Shown here one piece after another: positions 33,946-43,761 of a stretch of 64,000 nt of DNA. The translations under genes and the position numbers were made by a program. Every line of letters starts with the position of its first letter. Position 1 is the stretch's first letter. This DNA comes from Cohnella lupini. Lineage in GTDB: Bacteria > Bacillota > Bacilli > Paenibacillales > Paenibacillaceae. The stretch covers positions 806,001 to 870,000 of the forward strand of contig NZ_QRDY01000001.1 of assembly GCF_003386205.1 (NCBI RefSeq), in the 5' to 3' direction. Below the pieces are notes generated by a model, which worked only from the letters and a program-made list of their open reading frames with translations, had not been told where the DNA came from and made no database searches.

Positions 33946-35487
33946 TTGAAGAAAAGAATTATGCCGCTGACAGTAAGTATTGCCATGTTCCTCGGGTCCC
34001 TTTCCTCTGTCGCTGTTGCCGCTCCAGCTACGACCTTCGAGATAGAAGAGGCGACCGTAGCGGACATGCAAGCCGCAATGAAGTCGGGCGAACTTAGCTC
34101 GCTTGAGCTTGTATCGATGTATTTGGAACGCATCGCTGCTTACGATAAAGAAGGACCGAAATTGAACTCCGTTCTTGAAATCAATCCGGATGCATTAGCC
34201 ATAGCTGAAGCGCTAGACGTTGAACGGAAATTAAAAGGACCTCGCGGACCGCTTCACGGCATCCCCGTGTTGTTGAAAGACAACATCGATACCGGCGATA
34301 AGCTTCATACGAGCGCAGGTTCTTTATCTCTGGCCGATTCCTATGCCCTCGACGATTCATTCGTTGCCAAGAAACTGCGAGAAGCAGGAGCGATTATTCT
34401 TGGAAAGGCAAATATGACGGAGTTCGCGAATTACAAGACGAGGGGAATGCCCGGCGGATACAGCTCTCGCGGGGGTCAGGTTCTGAATCCTTATAAACCG
34501 GGCGTCTTCGGAACCGGAGGATCAAGCTCCGGGTCGGGTGTATCCGTTTCATCGAATTTAACCGCATTGGCCATCGGAACCGAGACTTCGGGTTCCATTC
34601 TAAGTCCGGCGTACAACAATTCGGTTGTGGGCATTAAACCGACAGTCGGTCTGATTAGCAGGGATGGAATCGTACCTCTAGCCCACAGCCAGGACACGGC
34701 CGGCCCGATTACCCGTACCGTTGCGGATGCGGCCGTGCTATTGGGTGCTCTGACTGGAGTGGACGATAAAGATCCGATTACCGGTACCAGCGTTAAGAAA
34801 TCCTATACGGACTACACGCCGTTCTTAAAGGTTGACGGCCTTAAAGGCGCGCGAATCGGAATTCCGAGAGATTTCTATTATACAAGCGGGATAACGGACG
34901 AAGAAAAAGTTATTTTCGATAAAGTAGTAGAAGACTTAAAAGCACAAGGCGCGATTATCGTCGATAATGCGGATATCCCATCCGCGGTAGAGTTGTCACA
35001 GTTCAATTCGTCGGTCTTCAAATATGAGTTCAAGGTGGATATGAATGCTTACTTGAGCGGGTTGAAGGCTGATTTCCCGCTTAAAACTTTGTCGGATATC
35101 ATAAAGTTCGATAATACGGATTTCGGTGCGAACCTCAAATATGGAAATGTACTTCTGACTGAAGCAGATGCAACAAGCGGAACTTTGACCGATGCCCAAT
35201 ATATCCGCGATCGTCTTAAAGATTTACGCTTGTCCCGTACCGAGGGTATTGATTTTACAATGAAATTCTACAAGTTGGATGCACTGTTGTTTCCTAATAC
35301 ACGGAATGCGGGGATCTCGGCTAAAGCCGGGTATCCATCGATCACGGTTCCGGCAGGCTATACGAAGGAAGGGAAACCGGTTGCGGTCACGTTCGGCGGA
35401 ATGGCATATAGCGAGCCGACTTTGATCAAAGTGGCCTATTCGTTCGAGCAAGCCACTCATTATCGCGTACCACCCGTATTGAAATAA
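33946..35487 (+). CDS. Secreted amidase (amidase-signature family)
   Basis: 513 residues from a TTG start after GGGAGG. A signal peptide ([20 protein letters not shown]) ends near residue 26. The Ser-cisSer-Lys triad of the amidase signature family is intact: Lys111 in VLLKDNID, the GGSSSGSG loop (191-198) and nucleophile Ser217 in GTETSGSI. A short DxxDP-type segment ([10 protein letters not shown]) follows. Such enzymes hydrolyse amide bonds of small molecules or peptides; as an exported form its substrate is extracellular. Monocistronic, ending at a strong bidirectional terminator. Confidence 0.92.
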   Translation: MKKRIMPLTVSIAMFLGSLSSVAVAAPATTFEIEEATVADMQAAMKSGELSSLELVSMYLERIAAYDKEGPKLNSVLEINPDALAIAEALDVERKLKGPRGPLHGIPVLLKDNIDTGDKLHTSAGSLSLADSYALDDSFVAKKLREAGAIILGKANMTEFANYKTRGMPGGYSSRGGQVLNPYKPGVFGTGGSSSGSGVSVSSNLTALAIGTETSGSILSPAYNNSVVGIKPTVGLISRDGIVPLAHSQDTAGPITRTVADAAVLLGALTGVDDKDPITGTSVKKSYTDYTPFLKVDGLKGARIGIPRDFYYTSGITDEEKVIFDKVVEDLKAQGAIIVDNADIPSAVELSQFNSSVFKYEFKVDMNAYLSGLKADFPLKTLSDIIKFDNTDFGANLKYGNVLLTEADATSGTLTDAQYIRDRLKDLRLSRTEGIDFTMKFYKLDALLFPNTRNAGISAKAGYPSITVPAGYTKEGKPVAVTFGGMAYSEPTLIKVAYSFEQATHYRVPPVLK

Positions 35488-35509
35488 TCTAAGCTAAGAA
35501 TTTGGCAAC

Positions 35510-35543
35510 GATAAAAGCGACCCGCTTGCGGGTCGCTTTTATC
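35510..35543. terminator. Bidirectional terminator between amidase and MFS genes
   Basis: A perfect 16-bp stem, GATAAAAGCGACCCGC with GCGGGTCGCTTTTATC, separated by TT. A and T tracts inside the arms allow use from both sides; it lies between two converging genes. Confidence 0.92.
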
Positions 35544-35545
35544 TA

Positions 35546-36730
35546 TTACCCCGTTTGGAGCACGGTCTGCATAGGCTTTCGTTTAGCGGCTGTAGCCGCG
35601 AACTGAACGATGACCATCAAGAGCACGATGGCCGTCATTCCAACGACGGCGGAGGCAAAGCTGTCTGTGGCATCGTGAATTTTACCAAACAGGATAGGGC
35701 CGGAAGCGCCGATGACGTATCCGACGGATTGAACCATGGCCGACCAAGAAGTAGCTTCTTGCGCGCTCGTCGTTGCGTCGATCGGAAGAAGAAGGTTTAA
35801 GGGAAACGATCCGCCCGCGCCGATTCCGATAAACAAAGCGGCAACCGCGGGTTCGACCTTCAGCATCAACAGAAGGAGGCCGATGAGCTGCAGAGTAGAG
35901 CAAGCGACCAACCACAACCGGCGAGACGGGAACCTTTGGAGCAGGAGCGGCACCAGCAGGCTTACCGGAATTTGAATGACGACGAATAAAGTCAAAGAAG
36001 TCGCCGAGTAGCTTTTCGAAAATCCCATGTCTTGAATGATCTGAGGCAACCAAGCGGTATAGGAGTAGAACAGCATTCCCATTAACCCGAAGGACAGCAT
36101 CAGGATCCAAGCTTTGCCGTTCCCCCAAGGCAGCTTGGCGCCGGTTGCTCCCGCCGCGGTGGGATTCGGGCTTGCGTCGTTCGGACGAACGATCTGCCAC
36201 CAGAGAATGGCGGCAACGACGGCGATGATTGCCCAAAAGGCCAGAGAGTATTGCCAAGAATCGAAACTGCGCTGTAAAAGCGCGGACAACCCCGAGCTAA
36301 GCGCGGCCCCTAAAGTAAGGGCGACTGTATATAAGGAAATCATAGAAGGAACTTGTTTCGGAAAATTTTTCTTAATAAAACCTGTGAGAAGCGGCCCGAT
36401 GAGGGCGATTCCGATCCCCGCGATCAAAGCAGTGACGAGTAAGTAGAAAACGGAATTCGAAAACACGCGAATGGCGGTACCGACCGCGATAATCATCAGA
36501 GCTACTCCGATTACCTTCTCGATTCCCCACTTTCTTCCGGCTTTAACGGCGATCGGAGAGAAGAGTCCCATGCAGAGAACGGGAATGGAGGTGAGAAGAC
36601 TGGCGACTGACCCGCTCATTCCAAGATCCGTCCGAATGTTGTCCAATAAGGGGGCGATAGAATTGATTGCCGGTCGTGAATTCAAGGCGGCGATAAATAG
36701 AGCTAACGCAATAAGGAACTGCTTTTTCAT
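35546..36730 (-). CDS. CynX/NimT-family MFS transporter
   Basis: 394 residues with twelve predicted helices. The beginning (ALALFIAALNSRPAINSIAPLLDNIRTDLGMSGS) is typical of the CynX/NimT/YycB branch of the major facilitator superfamily, which includes cyanate and 2-nitroimidazole transporters. Its promoter region is shared with the divergent LysR gene, the usual layout where the regulator controls the transporter. Substrate unknown. Confidence 0.9.
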   Translation of the reverse strand: MKKQFLIALALFIAALNSRPAINSIAPLLDNIRTDLGMSGSVASLLTSIPVLCMGLFSPIAVKAGRKWGIEKVIGVALMIIAVGTAIRVFSNSVFYLLVTALIAGIGIALIGPLLTGFIKKNFPKQVPSMISLYTVALTLGAALSSGLSALLQRSFDSWQYSLAFWAIIAVVAAILWWQIVRPNDASPNPTAAGATGAKLPWGNGKAWILMLSFGLMGMLFYSYTAWLPQIIQDMGFSKSYSATSLTLFVVIQIPVSLLVPLLLQRFPSRRLWLVACSTLQLIGLLLLMLKVEPAVAALFIGIGAGGSFPLNLLLPIDATTSAQEATSWSAMVQSVGYVIGASGPILFGKIHDATDSFASAVVGMTAIVLLMVIVQFAATAAKRKPMQTVLQTG

Positions 36731-36901
36731 GAGGGATTGCTCGCCTTCTTATTATAATTAATTCTTGTCCATATATAGCGGTTGTCGGTTGATTAAGCTT
36801 ACTTGAAGAATATTCATTTATCAATTATATTGAATTTATAATTATCATTTGTAATAAAAATGATTAAAAGTGAATTTTCGGCGGGAGAGGAGCGTGTCAG
36901 T

Positions 36902-37780
36902 TTGGAGCTTAGGCAACTGGAGTATTTCATGGCGGTGTGCAAGGAGCTGCATTTTACGAAGGCGGCGGAAAAAATAGGGATTTCCCAGCCTAATTTGAGC
37001 TTGTCGATCAAAGCGTTAGAAGAAGAGATCGGAATGCCGTTGTTCGATCGAATCGGCAAACGCATCGCGCTGACCGATGCGGGTTCTATTCTGAAGAAGC
37101 ACGCCCGGATGATGCTGCAGAATCTCAGTAACGCTCGTCAAGAAATGGACGATATTTATCGGAAAGGCGGGATCCTGAGCGTTGGTGCTTTGCCGTCAGA
37201 ACTGGATTATCGCCTCACCCCGATGTTTATTCGTTTCATCCAACGATATCCGGATATCCGACTTAAGGTCGTCTCCGATGTCGACGTGGCCGGGTTGGTG
37301 TTGAACTCGGAAGTGGATATCGGGATAGCCGTGAAGCCCCTGTTCGATCCGCGGCTGGTCATTCGTCCCTTAGCTCGAGAGGAGTATGGGATAGTCGTTT
37401 CCAAAAAGCATGAGCTGGCGCAGGCCAAATCGATTGCTTTGGCAGACCTGCGGACGCTGCCCATCATCCAGTATCCCAAAGGGTCCTGGGGAAGGGATTT
37501 CTTGGATAGTTGGTGCCGGCAGCACGGGTTCAACCTGAACGTAATCGTCGAGAATAGCTCGAATCCGTCGCTGTTTCATTTCGTCAAGGCCAATATCGGC
37601 GTGGGAATCGTCGCGAATTCGCTTTTGAAATCCATCGACAATCTTGACCTTCTCTTTCTCCCGATCAGCGACTATCCGCCTGTAAGGGAGATGGGCATCA
37701 TTTATCGCTCTGACAGATACCTCAATCACGCGGCGCGCACCTTTATCGACTATGCGGATGAGCAACTGAAGGATCATTGA
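36902..37780 (+). CDS. LysR-family transcriptional regulator
   Basis: 292 residues. The TTG at 36902 is chosen because LysR proteins start LELRQLEYF and GGAGAGGAG precedes it; the frame opens earlier at 36860. The HTH (FTKAAEKIGISQPNLSLSIKALEEEIGMPLF) is followed by the effector-binding domain (from about residue 90). It is divergent from the MFS gene with about 170 bp between starts, an AT-rich stretch in which several T-N11-A dyads could serve as sites. A co-inducer cannot be inferred. Confidence 0.92.
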   Translation: MELRQLEYFMAVCKELHFTKAAEKIGISQPNLSLSIKALEEEIGMPLFDRIGKRIALTDAGSILKKHARMMLQNLSNARQEMDDIYRKGGILSVGALPSELDYRLTPMFIRFIQRYPDIRLKVVSDVDVAGLVLNSEVDIGIAVKPLFDPRLVIRPLAREEYGIVVSKKHELAQAKSIALADLRTLPIIQYPKGSWGRDFLDSWCRQHGFNLNVIVENSSNPSLFHFVKANIGVGIVANSLLKSIDNLDLLFLPISDYPPVREMGIIYRSDRYLNHAARTFIDYADEQLKDH

Positions 37781-37842
37781 CCGCGGGATAACGGTTACAA
37801 ATAAGACGTTGTACTCGTATGGTTTTGCGCTATTCTAGTGCA

Positions 37843-37870
37843 AAAAGCCGGCCATGTTGGCCGGCTTTTG
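37843..37870. terminator. Terminator after lysR
   Basis: AAAAGCCGGCCA (37843-37854) pairs with TGGCCGGCTTTT (37858-37869) around a 3-nt loop. Symmetric A and T runs suggest bidirectional use between lysR and the remnant on the other strand. Confidence 0.9.
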
Positions 37871-37896
37871 TAAATTGGTGCGTTAAATGCAGTGTC

Positions 37897-38103
37897 TTAA
37901 ATAGCTTGTAAGGTTGGCCTGATCGTGATTTCGTTCACTCCGACCTCGTCAGGCTCCCGAATGGCGTATGCAATGGCTCTTGCGACGCTGTCAGGGGAAA
38001 TGGTCATGCCGCTGTTCTTGGTAATCATGTCCTTGTATTCCGAAGGAAGGCCGCCAATCGCCGAATCGGTCGCAGTCATGCCCGGGGATAACGGACCCGG
38101 ACG
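37897..38103 (-). pseudogene. SDR oxidoreductase, C-terminal remnant
   Basis: About 68 codons on the minus strand read LSPGMTATDSAIGGLPSEY through SPDSVARAIAYAIREPD to VNEITIRPTLQAI, the C-terminal end of a YdfG-like short-chain dehydrogenase. The Rossmann N-terminal half, including the cofactor and YxxxK motifs, is missing. Upstream of about 38095 the same frame only reads the back of a TetR remnant. The gene is therefore dead; the stop and tail are intact. Confidence 0.75.
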
Positions 38104-38316
38104 AGACGATTGAGTCGTTGAGGTCTGTTTTCGAATATTTTGAAAACCATTATTTATTCTTTTCATCAGAGTATCGATCAAGAAATGATCATTCATTTTA
38201 TGGCCTCGGCCTTCGTCGGTACGGTGGAATGGTGGGTTCTTAACGAAATGCCGCACTCACCGCAAGCAATGGCCGAGCAACAAGCGGAATTGTTTAAGAG
38301 GAATAATATTTTTTAG
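38097..38316 (+). pseudogene. TetR/AcrR regulator, C-terminal remnant
   Basis: From about 38097 the + strand reads TDPDETIESLRSVFEYFENH (a typical TetR ligand-domain stretch), then after a one-base shift near 38162 continues IDQEMIIHFMASAF and GTVEWWVLNEMPHSPQAMAEQ to a TAG at 38314-38316. The DNA-binding half is absent and a frameshift is present. It abuts the SDR remnant on the other strand, as expected if one deletion took the facing 5' ends of a divergent pair. Confidence 0.75.
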
Positions 38317-38554
38317 TCGCCAGATTACTTATTACTTAGATGTTTACTAAATCCCCCAGAGCTCTTAGTCTTTATATTCACCTTCGTATGGAACGCGAGC
38401 TTTGGATATATCGTCTCCCATGCCGTCCAATCGTTTTCCTTGTTATGAAGCGCGATTCATGAAGTGCCTACGGTCTCTGCACGCGGAACCGCCCATGAAC
38501 ATACACTACTCCGTAAGGCATGAGCCTATATGGATAGAAGGGCAGGAATAACGT

Positions 38555-39241
38555 ATGGCAGTTTCCTATATGGATTACACAGCTCCCAACGTGCAGTTTA
38601 CGTACGATCTAAAGAACAACAACTTATTCACGAAGGATTCGCGCAATTTCATCAATGCGCTCGGAATTGCTCAACTCAATACACTCGGCAACGTATCGCT
38701 ACTGGATATCTACCTTAGCACGGGCAACGTCGTCGAACCCCATACTCATCAAAACGCTTCCGAGCTTGTCTATTGTATCTCCGGCGCAGCCGTCGTCTCG
38801 CTAATTAATCCATTCAGTAAAAAGTTAATGAACTTTCCGATTCAGCCAGGCCAAGTGGCAAACGTCCCCCAAGGATGGTGGCATTACGAGATCGCTACGG
38901 TTGACAACACGCATCTGCTTGCGATATTCGACGCGCCGGTACCGGAATTTATCGCGGGCTCGGATATGCTCCGTTTGACGCCGGCCAGTGTTTTTGCCCA
39001 TACTTATTGTTTGGATGAAGCAACATGGAAAGCAGCGGTCGCCCCTATCAAGCAAACGGTCGTCATCGGACCTCCTGTCGGCTGCAAGCCCGGCCAAGCA
39101 AATAGAACGGTAAATGCGCCATCCCATTCCCAACATCCTGTTACCCATTATCAGAATCAGCAGCCTTACGGACAATGGGAGCAGCCGGCTAACGGATATC
39201 CGCAATTTCCCGCTCCCGTCATCGGAAACGGTTGGGGTTGA
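38555..39241 (+). CDS. Cupin-domain protein with Pro/Gln-rich tail
   Basis: 228 residues. The single cupin barrel (about 30-150) has the metal motif PHTHQNASELVY and the second motif with PQGWWHYEI, so a bicupin-like metal site is possible. It resembles oxalate-decarboxylase or germin-like single-domain proteins, and the tail (from about 180) is rich in Gln, Pro, His and Tyr (HYQNQQPYGQWEQPANGYPQ), as in some spore coat or surface proteins. No signal peptide. The ribosome site is poor (GGGCAGG upstream). A 21-bp inverted repeat follows the gene. Confidence 0.78.
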   Translation: MAVSYMDYTAPNVQFTYDLKNNNLFTKDSRNFINALGIAQLNTLGNVSLLDIYLSTGNVVEPHTHQNASELVYCISGAAVVSLINPFSKKLMNFPIQPGQVANVPQGWWHYEIATVDNTHLLAIFDAPVPEFIAGSDMLRLTPASVFAHTYCLDEATWKAAVAPIKQTVVIGPPVGCKPGQANRTVNAPSHSQHPVTHYQNQQPYGQWEQPANGYPQFPAPVIGNGWG

Positions 39242-39272
39242 GGGATTTCAACGGGAAAGACGGTCCTACAAT

Positions 39273-39322
39273 TGAACGATCAAGAGCGCATCGCCGTGTA
39301 ACGATGCGCTCTTGATCGTTCA
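39273..39322. repeat. Perfect 21-bp inverted repeat
   Basis: 39273-39293 (TGAACGATCAAGAGCGCATCG) is written here only by its ends: it starts TGAACGATC and ends GCGCATCG, and is exactly complementary to 39302-39322. The 8-nt loop gives a very stable hairpin. No T-run follows, so it is a Rho-independent terminator only in a loose sense; it may stabilise the cupin mRNA. Confidence 0.7.
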
Positions 39323-39424
39323 GCTAAAGAGGGGTTGCGTGAGAGAAACGAAGGTAATAGACGGCATAGAACGAATAAATAGTTGATAAAGAACCTTGCA
39401 TGTCGAGAGGAGAGAGAGACACGT

Positions 39425-39832
39425 TTGAAGGTAAATGAACCTGCTGGTTTTTGGATCCGATTCGGCGCAATTATACTGGATGCGCTCATCATCGCCGTAC
39501 CGCTGACCATCATTTCGGTGCTTTTCACCGGTGGATTGGCAATAGATAAATATGTCTCAAATACATTGTCGTTTCTATACTCTTTGCTTACTCCGATCTT
39601 ATGGAATGGTTATACGATCGGTAAACGGATATGCGGTATTCGTATCGCGAGGGTCGACGACGGAACGCCGCCGGGTCTGGGGACGATGCTGCTGCGTAAT
39701 GTAGTTGCCGGCATCTTATATGCCGTCACCTTAGGAATTGCCATAATTGCGAGCGCAATTATGATCGGGGTCCGAGAGGACAAAAGGTCGCTTCACGACT
39801 TTATTGCGGGTACGGAAGTCATACGGGATTAA
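39425..39832 (+). CDS. RDD family membrane protein
   Basis: 135 residues from a TTG start with AGGAGAG upstream. PAGFWIRFGAIILDALIIAVPL is the RDD opening (Arg...Asp...), followed by two more helices and GKRICGIRIARVDDGTPPG. RDD proteins are small polytopic proteins of mostly unknown function; some act as Na+/H+ antiporters or in compatible-solute traffic. Single gene with its own terminator. Confidence 0.88.
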   Translation: MKVNEPAGFWIRFGAIILDALIIAVPLTIISVLFTGGLAIDKYVSNTLSFLYSLLTPILWNGYTIGKRICGIRIARVDDGTPPGLGTMLLRNVVAGILYAVTLGIAIIASAIMIGVREDKRSLHDFIAGTEVIRD

Positions 39833-39853
39833 AACCGTAAAGTACATATTCAA

Positions 39854-39893
39854 CAAGGCTGCCGCAGGTTTAATCGGCAGCCTTGCTTCTTTA
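39854..39893 (+). terminator. Terminator after the RDD gene
   Basis: CAAGGCTGCCG (39854-39864) pairs with CGGCAGCCTTG (39875-39885), followed by CTTCTTT. Confidence 0.85.
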
Positions 39894-40110
39894 GCGGACA
39901 GCTTTATATTAGTCGAGGGACGAGATAAAGTGCGATACATCAGCGAAAATGATGAATGATATACAAATTCTGAGATCAGGTAGGTAAAATAGACTGAATT
40001 AATAATTTGTAAAATATAGAACTTTTTCTGTGTTAAAGCGTCTAGTTATGTAGAAACAATTAGGAGTCTTTACATAAATGTGGATACTGCATTCCTAAGA
40101 GGTGTACTCA

Positions 40111-42111
40111 ATGAGCAAAATCATGACAGAAAAAGCCCAGAAAAGTGAATTGAGCAATCGTAGACACTTCAGCTTTAGGCTGAATGTCTTTTTCTTTGTT
40201 ACCTTTTCTCTTTTTTCCCTATTAATCGTTCGTTTGGCTTATTTGCAATTCGTAGAGGGGGAAACCCTGCGAGCGAAGGAACACGAGAACGGTTCAAAAA
40301 GGATTCCAATTCCCCCCATCCGGGGTAACATTTACGATTCGGCTGGCAATGCGATCGCCTATTCGATTTCCACGCAATCGCTTTACTATACGCTAGATTT
40401 GAAGATGAAAGCGGATGAGGGAATGGCGTTGGCTGCCAGAATAGTAGACATATTCAATAAACTCGGCAATAAGTCAAAGAAGCCACTCACGGTACTAGGA
40501 GTGTTCGAAGACATGGATTTAAAAGGCAGGGTCAACTCCGCTTTTCAACCTCGAAGAATCAAGTCAGGACTTACGCAAGAAGAAATCGCGTATTTCTCGG
40601 AGCATCGGGACGAGTTTGAAGGAATTGAAGTCGTGGAGGAGAGTATCCGCCAATACAGCAACGACAAACTCGCGGTCCAATTAGTCGGTTACTTGAAGAA
40701 GCTAAGCGGCGCAGTGGGCAATATTGATAAATACAAAGGCATTAACAACGAAGAGATTGATGAAACGCTTAAGTACCTGACAACGGAACAAGTCGGCGCC
40801 GATGGACTTGAGCTCATGTACCAGGACGAATTAAGAGGCCGCAACGGCTTCAAGGAATATCCGATTAACAAAGACAGCCAAATCATTGGCCCGATGAAGC
40901 TGACCAAGCCGATTAAAGGCGATAATCTTTATTTGACTATCAACAACCAAGTTCAGCTAATAGCGCAACAAGCTATCACGGATCAGATTCGAGAGATTCG
41001 TACCGCGCCGAATGAATTCCAAAAAGACTCTCATCCGATAACAGGTTATGCCGTTGCCATGGAGGTCAAGACAGGGAAGGTAGTCGCCATGGCCAGCATG
41101 CCGGATTACGATCCCTCCTTGTGGCAGGGCGGAATTAGCGAGAAGGATTGGGAGTCTGTTCAATACTTCATGAGTAATGGAACGATCAGGGACGTACAGC
41201 CTCCCTATGCGGATGACAAGGAACGCAGTATTCATCCTTCCTCATTCGTAAACTTAGGGTCAACTCAGAAACCGCTAACCGTATTAGTTGGACTAAGCGA
41301 GAAACTCATTACGCCGAATTCGACTTTCCTAGATCCAGGATATTTTGCCTTCGGGAGTAAAGGGTATGAGACAGAAGTTAGTAATGCTAGCCGAGCGATG
41401 AACGGATTATTGACGCCGACAATGGCCATTGCCAAGTCATCGAATGCCTTCATGGCGAAAATGATCGGTAATGCGCTTTATTTACGGGATGGTCCTAAAG
41501 GCGTCGATATCTGGGATGGTTACATGAAGCAGTTTGGTCTTGGCGTCATTACGGGAAGCGGATTGCCTAACGAATCCAAAGGAAAAACGAATTACTATGA
41601 GGAGATAAAATCAGGGAGTTCGCAATCCGCCCTGGTTTATGCTTCCTTCGGTCAACAGGCTAAGTATTCTACGCTGCAGCTCGCTCAATACGCGGCTACG
41701 CTCGCTAGCCATGGCAAGAGAATGAAGCCGCAGTTCGTTAATGAGATCAAGGATACCGACGGAAACCTTGTTCAACCCTATAAAAGCGAGGTTCTGAATA
41801 CAATCCGCTTTCCCGATTCCTATTGGAAAACGATTGAAGACGGGATGGCGCTTGTTAATGTACAAGGCTTTGACGATTTCGACTATCATTTCTATCGGAA
41901 AACAGGAACGTCTCAACAGGATGTTGGAAGTCGCAAGAAAGTGGAGAATGCGGTATTCATCGCTTATGCACCTGCGGAAGATCCGGTCTTGGCCGTCGCG
42001 GTCGTTGTACCGGATGGCGGTTATGGCGGATATGCCGCAGCTCCGATCGCCCGGAAGATCTTCGATGCTTATGATTCCGAGATTGGCCTTATGGGAACAC
42101 CTCGCAAATAA
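40111..42111 (+). CDS. Class B penicillin-binding protein (PBP2/MrdA type)
   Basis: 666 residues from the ATG with GAGGTG 7 nt upstream. One N-terminal membrane helix (VFFFVTFSLFSLLIVRLAYLQF) is followed by the PBP dimerisation domain beginning IPIPPIRGNIYDSAGNAIAYS, then the transpeptidase. Active-site motifs are all present: Ser384-Thr-Gln-Lys (LGSTQKPL), SSN in AKSSNAFM, and Lys597-Thr-Gly (YRKTGTSQ). It cross-links peptidoglycan at the outer face, cooperating with a SEDS glycosyltransferase. The downstream unknown gene and amj suggest a cell-wall expression unit. Confidence 0.92.
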   Translation: MSKIMTEKAQKSELSNRRHFSFRLNVFFFVTFSLFSLLIVRLAYLQFVEGETLRAKEHENGSKRIPIPPIRGNIYDSAGNAIAYSISTQSLYYTLDLKMKADEGMALAARIVDIFNKLGNKSKKPLTVLGVFEDMDLKGRVNSAFQPRRIKSGLTQEEIAYFSEHRDEFEGIEVVEESIRQYSNDKLAVQLVGYLKKLSGAVGNIDKYKGINNEEIDETLKYLTTEQVGADGLELMYQDELRGRNGFKEYPINKDSQIIGPMKLTKPIKGDNLYLTINNQVQLIAQQAITDQIREIRTAPNEFQKDSHPITGYAVAMEVKTGKVVAMASMPDYDPSLWQGGISEKDWESVQYFMSNGTIRDVQPPYADDKERSIHPSSFVNLGSTQKPLTVLVGLSEKLITPNSTFLDPGYFAFGSKGYETEVSNASRAMNGLLTPTMAIAKSSNAFMAKMIGNALYLRDGPKGVDIWDGYMKQFGLGVITGSGLPNESKGKTNYYEEIKSGSSQSALVYASFGQQAKYSTLQLAQYAATLASHGKRMKPQFVNEIKDTDGNLVQPYKSEVLNTIRFPDSYWKTIEDGMALVNVQGFDDFDYHFYRKTGTSQQDVGSRKKVENAVFIAYAPAEDPVLAVAVVVPDGGYGGYAAAPIARKIFDAYDSEIGLMGTPRK

Positions 42112-42145
42112 CGAGAAAACCCAATTGGGGAGATGATATTTACTT

Positions 42146-42706
42146 GTGACACTGTTCTATTATATAGCTTCAAATCGTGAGCTTCCGATAGGTTCTTTCG
42201 GACAGAAGAAAACAGTGATGACGCTTAATCATTACGTTACGCATGTGAATCCTGTGGCGAAGGATCATCCCTCTATGCAAATACTGCTGGCGAAGTATCC
42301 AGAGGGCGATAAGCGTATGGAGATATACGAGACGGAAGAGGATGCAGCCGGTTTGTATATAATCGGACCAATTCATATTCAAGACTCCTCGAATATATTC
42401 CGTAACCCATTGGTGTACCAAGTGAATTCAGAAGGCGGTTCCTTCCAGATTAATAACGAAATGAAACGCTCTCTCCCCACATACTATCAGACCAGTAAGA
42501 AATGCTTGTCAGAGCTATTCGCTTACCTGGGTCGTAATGTAGAAATAGGCGAAGAATTAGAGCTCTATTGCTGTTGGGCGCATGGAAAGGAACGATTTTT
42601 GGAAGCACCCAATAAAGAGCTTAATCTCGCGCTTGAGCTATCGACATTTCGCTTCGATGATGAGTTCGAGTGGAAAGAACGTCAGTATATAAGCATCAAA
42701 AAGTGA
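42146..42706 (+). CDS. Hypothetical protein between PBP and amj
   Basis: 186 residues from a GTG start; the nearest ribosome site (GGGGAG) is 14 nt away, so the start is uncertain. The protein is soluble, begins LFYYIASNRELPIGSFG and has a central DSSNIFRNPLVYQV and cysteine pair YCCWAHGKERF. I do not recognise a family. It lies 34 bp after the PBP gene and 73 bp before amj in the same direction, so co-transcription is likely. Confidence 0.6.
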   Translation: MTLFYYIASNRELPIGSFGQKKTVMTLNHYVTHVNPVAKDHPSMQILLAKYPEGDKRMEIYETEEDAAGLYIIGPIHIQDSSNIFRNPLVYQVNSEGGSFQINNEMKRSLPTYYQTSKKCLSELFAYLGRNVEIGEELELYCCWAHGKERFLEAPNKELNLALELSTFRFDDEFEWKERQYISIKK

Positions 42707-42779
42707 GCAGAAGAAGTAGTCGAGCGGAATTGACCAAATGGCATAGCATGTGACTTCAGAGCAAAGAAGTGGTGACAGA

Positions 42780-43595
42780 GTGGCATTTTTAACTAACAAG
42801 CTTCTATTCATTGCCTTTTTTATTCTAATTATTCATTGCATTGAGACCCTTGCGTATGCCGTTCGTCTGTCGGGTGCAAGAGTGAAATTAATTGCTTCTT
42901 CTCTTTCGCTGTTTAGCATGATGGTAATCGTCTCAAGGATGGCGAACATGATGCAGCAACCTTTTACGGGAAGTTTGATTGATACTGCAGGACCACTAAA
43001 TACTTTACAAATAGTTGAAAACCAATACAGATTTTTAATAGGAGCTTCGACAGTAGGAACAGTGTTCGGAATGATATTGTTACCGACGTTTACGGCATTG
43101 TTTTCTCGGACAATCATCTTATTGGCAAATGAGCGAGGTTCTGTGCTCTCGGTGATCAAGAGGAGTTTTTCGTTGTCATTCTTGAAACAAGGGAGCAAGC
43201 ATATCCACCTGCCCAAAATATCCTATTTAAGAGGTATTGGTCTGAAGACAATACCAATGCGGTTATTCGTTATCAATATAATCGTTACAGCTATTTACAC
43301 CATTGGAGTCTTATCGGCGTTATATGCATCGCTCTTAGCGCCTAATAGAGCTGGGGCTACCATAATGGCATCAGGTTTAATAAACGGCATTGCAACCATA
43401 CTTCTTGCTCTTTTTATTGATCCAAAGATATCGGTATTAGCAGATGATGTCGTTAATGGTAAGGGAAGTTATCTAAAGCTTAAAAGTATCTCTGTATTCA
43501 TGATAACGGGCAGACTTATCGGCACGATTGCGGCACAACTGCTATTTATACCTGGAGCCACATACATTGCTTGGCTTACGAAGTTTATTGTGTGA
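42780..43595 (+). CDS. amj: Lipid II flippase Amj family protein
   Basis: 271 residues from GTG 42780 (an ATG at 42750 in frame is an alternative). About six membrane helices, and the segments IHCIETLAYAVRLSGARVKLIASSLS and SLFSMMVIVSRMANMMQQP match the Amj (YdaH) family. Amj is the alternate lipid II flippase of Bacillus that backs up MurJ and is induced by cell-wall stress. Its place after a class B PBP gene supports a role in peptidoglycan assembly. A terminator follows at 43633. Confidence 0.88.
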   Translation: MAFLTNKLLFIAFFILIIHCIETLAYAVRLSGARVKLIASSLSLFSMMVIVSRMANMMQQPFTGSLIDTAGPLNTLQIVENQYRFLIGASTVGTVFGMILLPTFTALFSRTIILLANERGSVLSVIKRSFSLSFLKQGSKHIHLPKISYLRGIGLKTIPMRLFVINIIVTAIYTIGVLSALYASLLAPNRAGATIMASGLINGIATILLALFIDPKISVLADDVVNGKGSYLKLKSISVFMITGRLIGTIAAQLLFIPGATYIAWLTKFIV

Positions 43596-43632
43596 GTCCA
43601 GGTCCAGTAGATCGTAGAGATAGAGGTTCGCA

Positions 43633-43663
43633 AAAGGCCATCCGCTAAGGATGGCCTTTCTCA
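43633..43663 (+). terminator. Terminator after amj
   Basis: AAAGGCCATCC (43633-43643) pairs with GGATGGCCTTT (43649-43659), 5-nt loop, then CTC. Confidence 0.85.
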
Positions 43664-43761
43664 TTCAATCTCTTTTGCGGGATGGAAAAAACGTCAGTTT
43701 TTCACAATATTTTTCAATAGACGCGAGCAGGAATACTTAAAAATCATTAATGTTAGAAATG

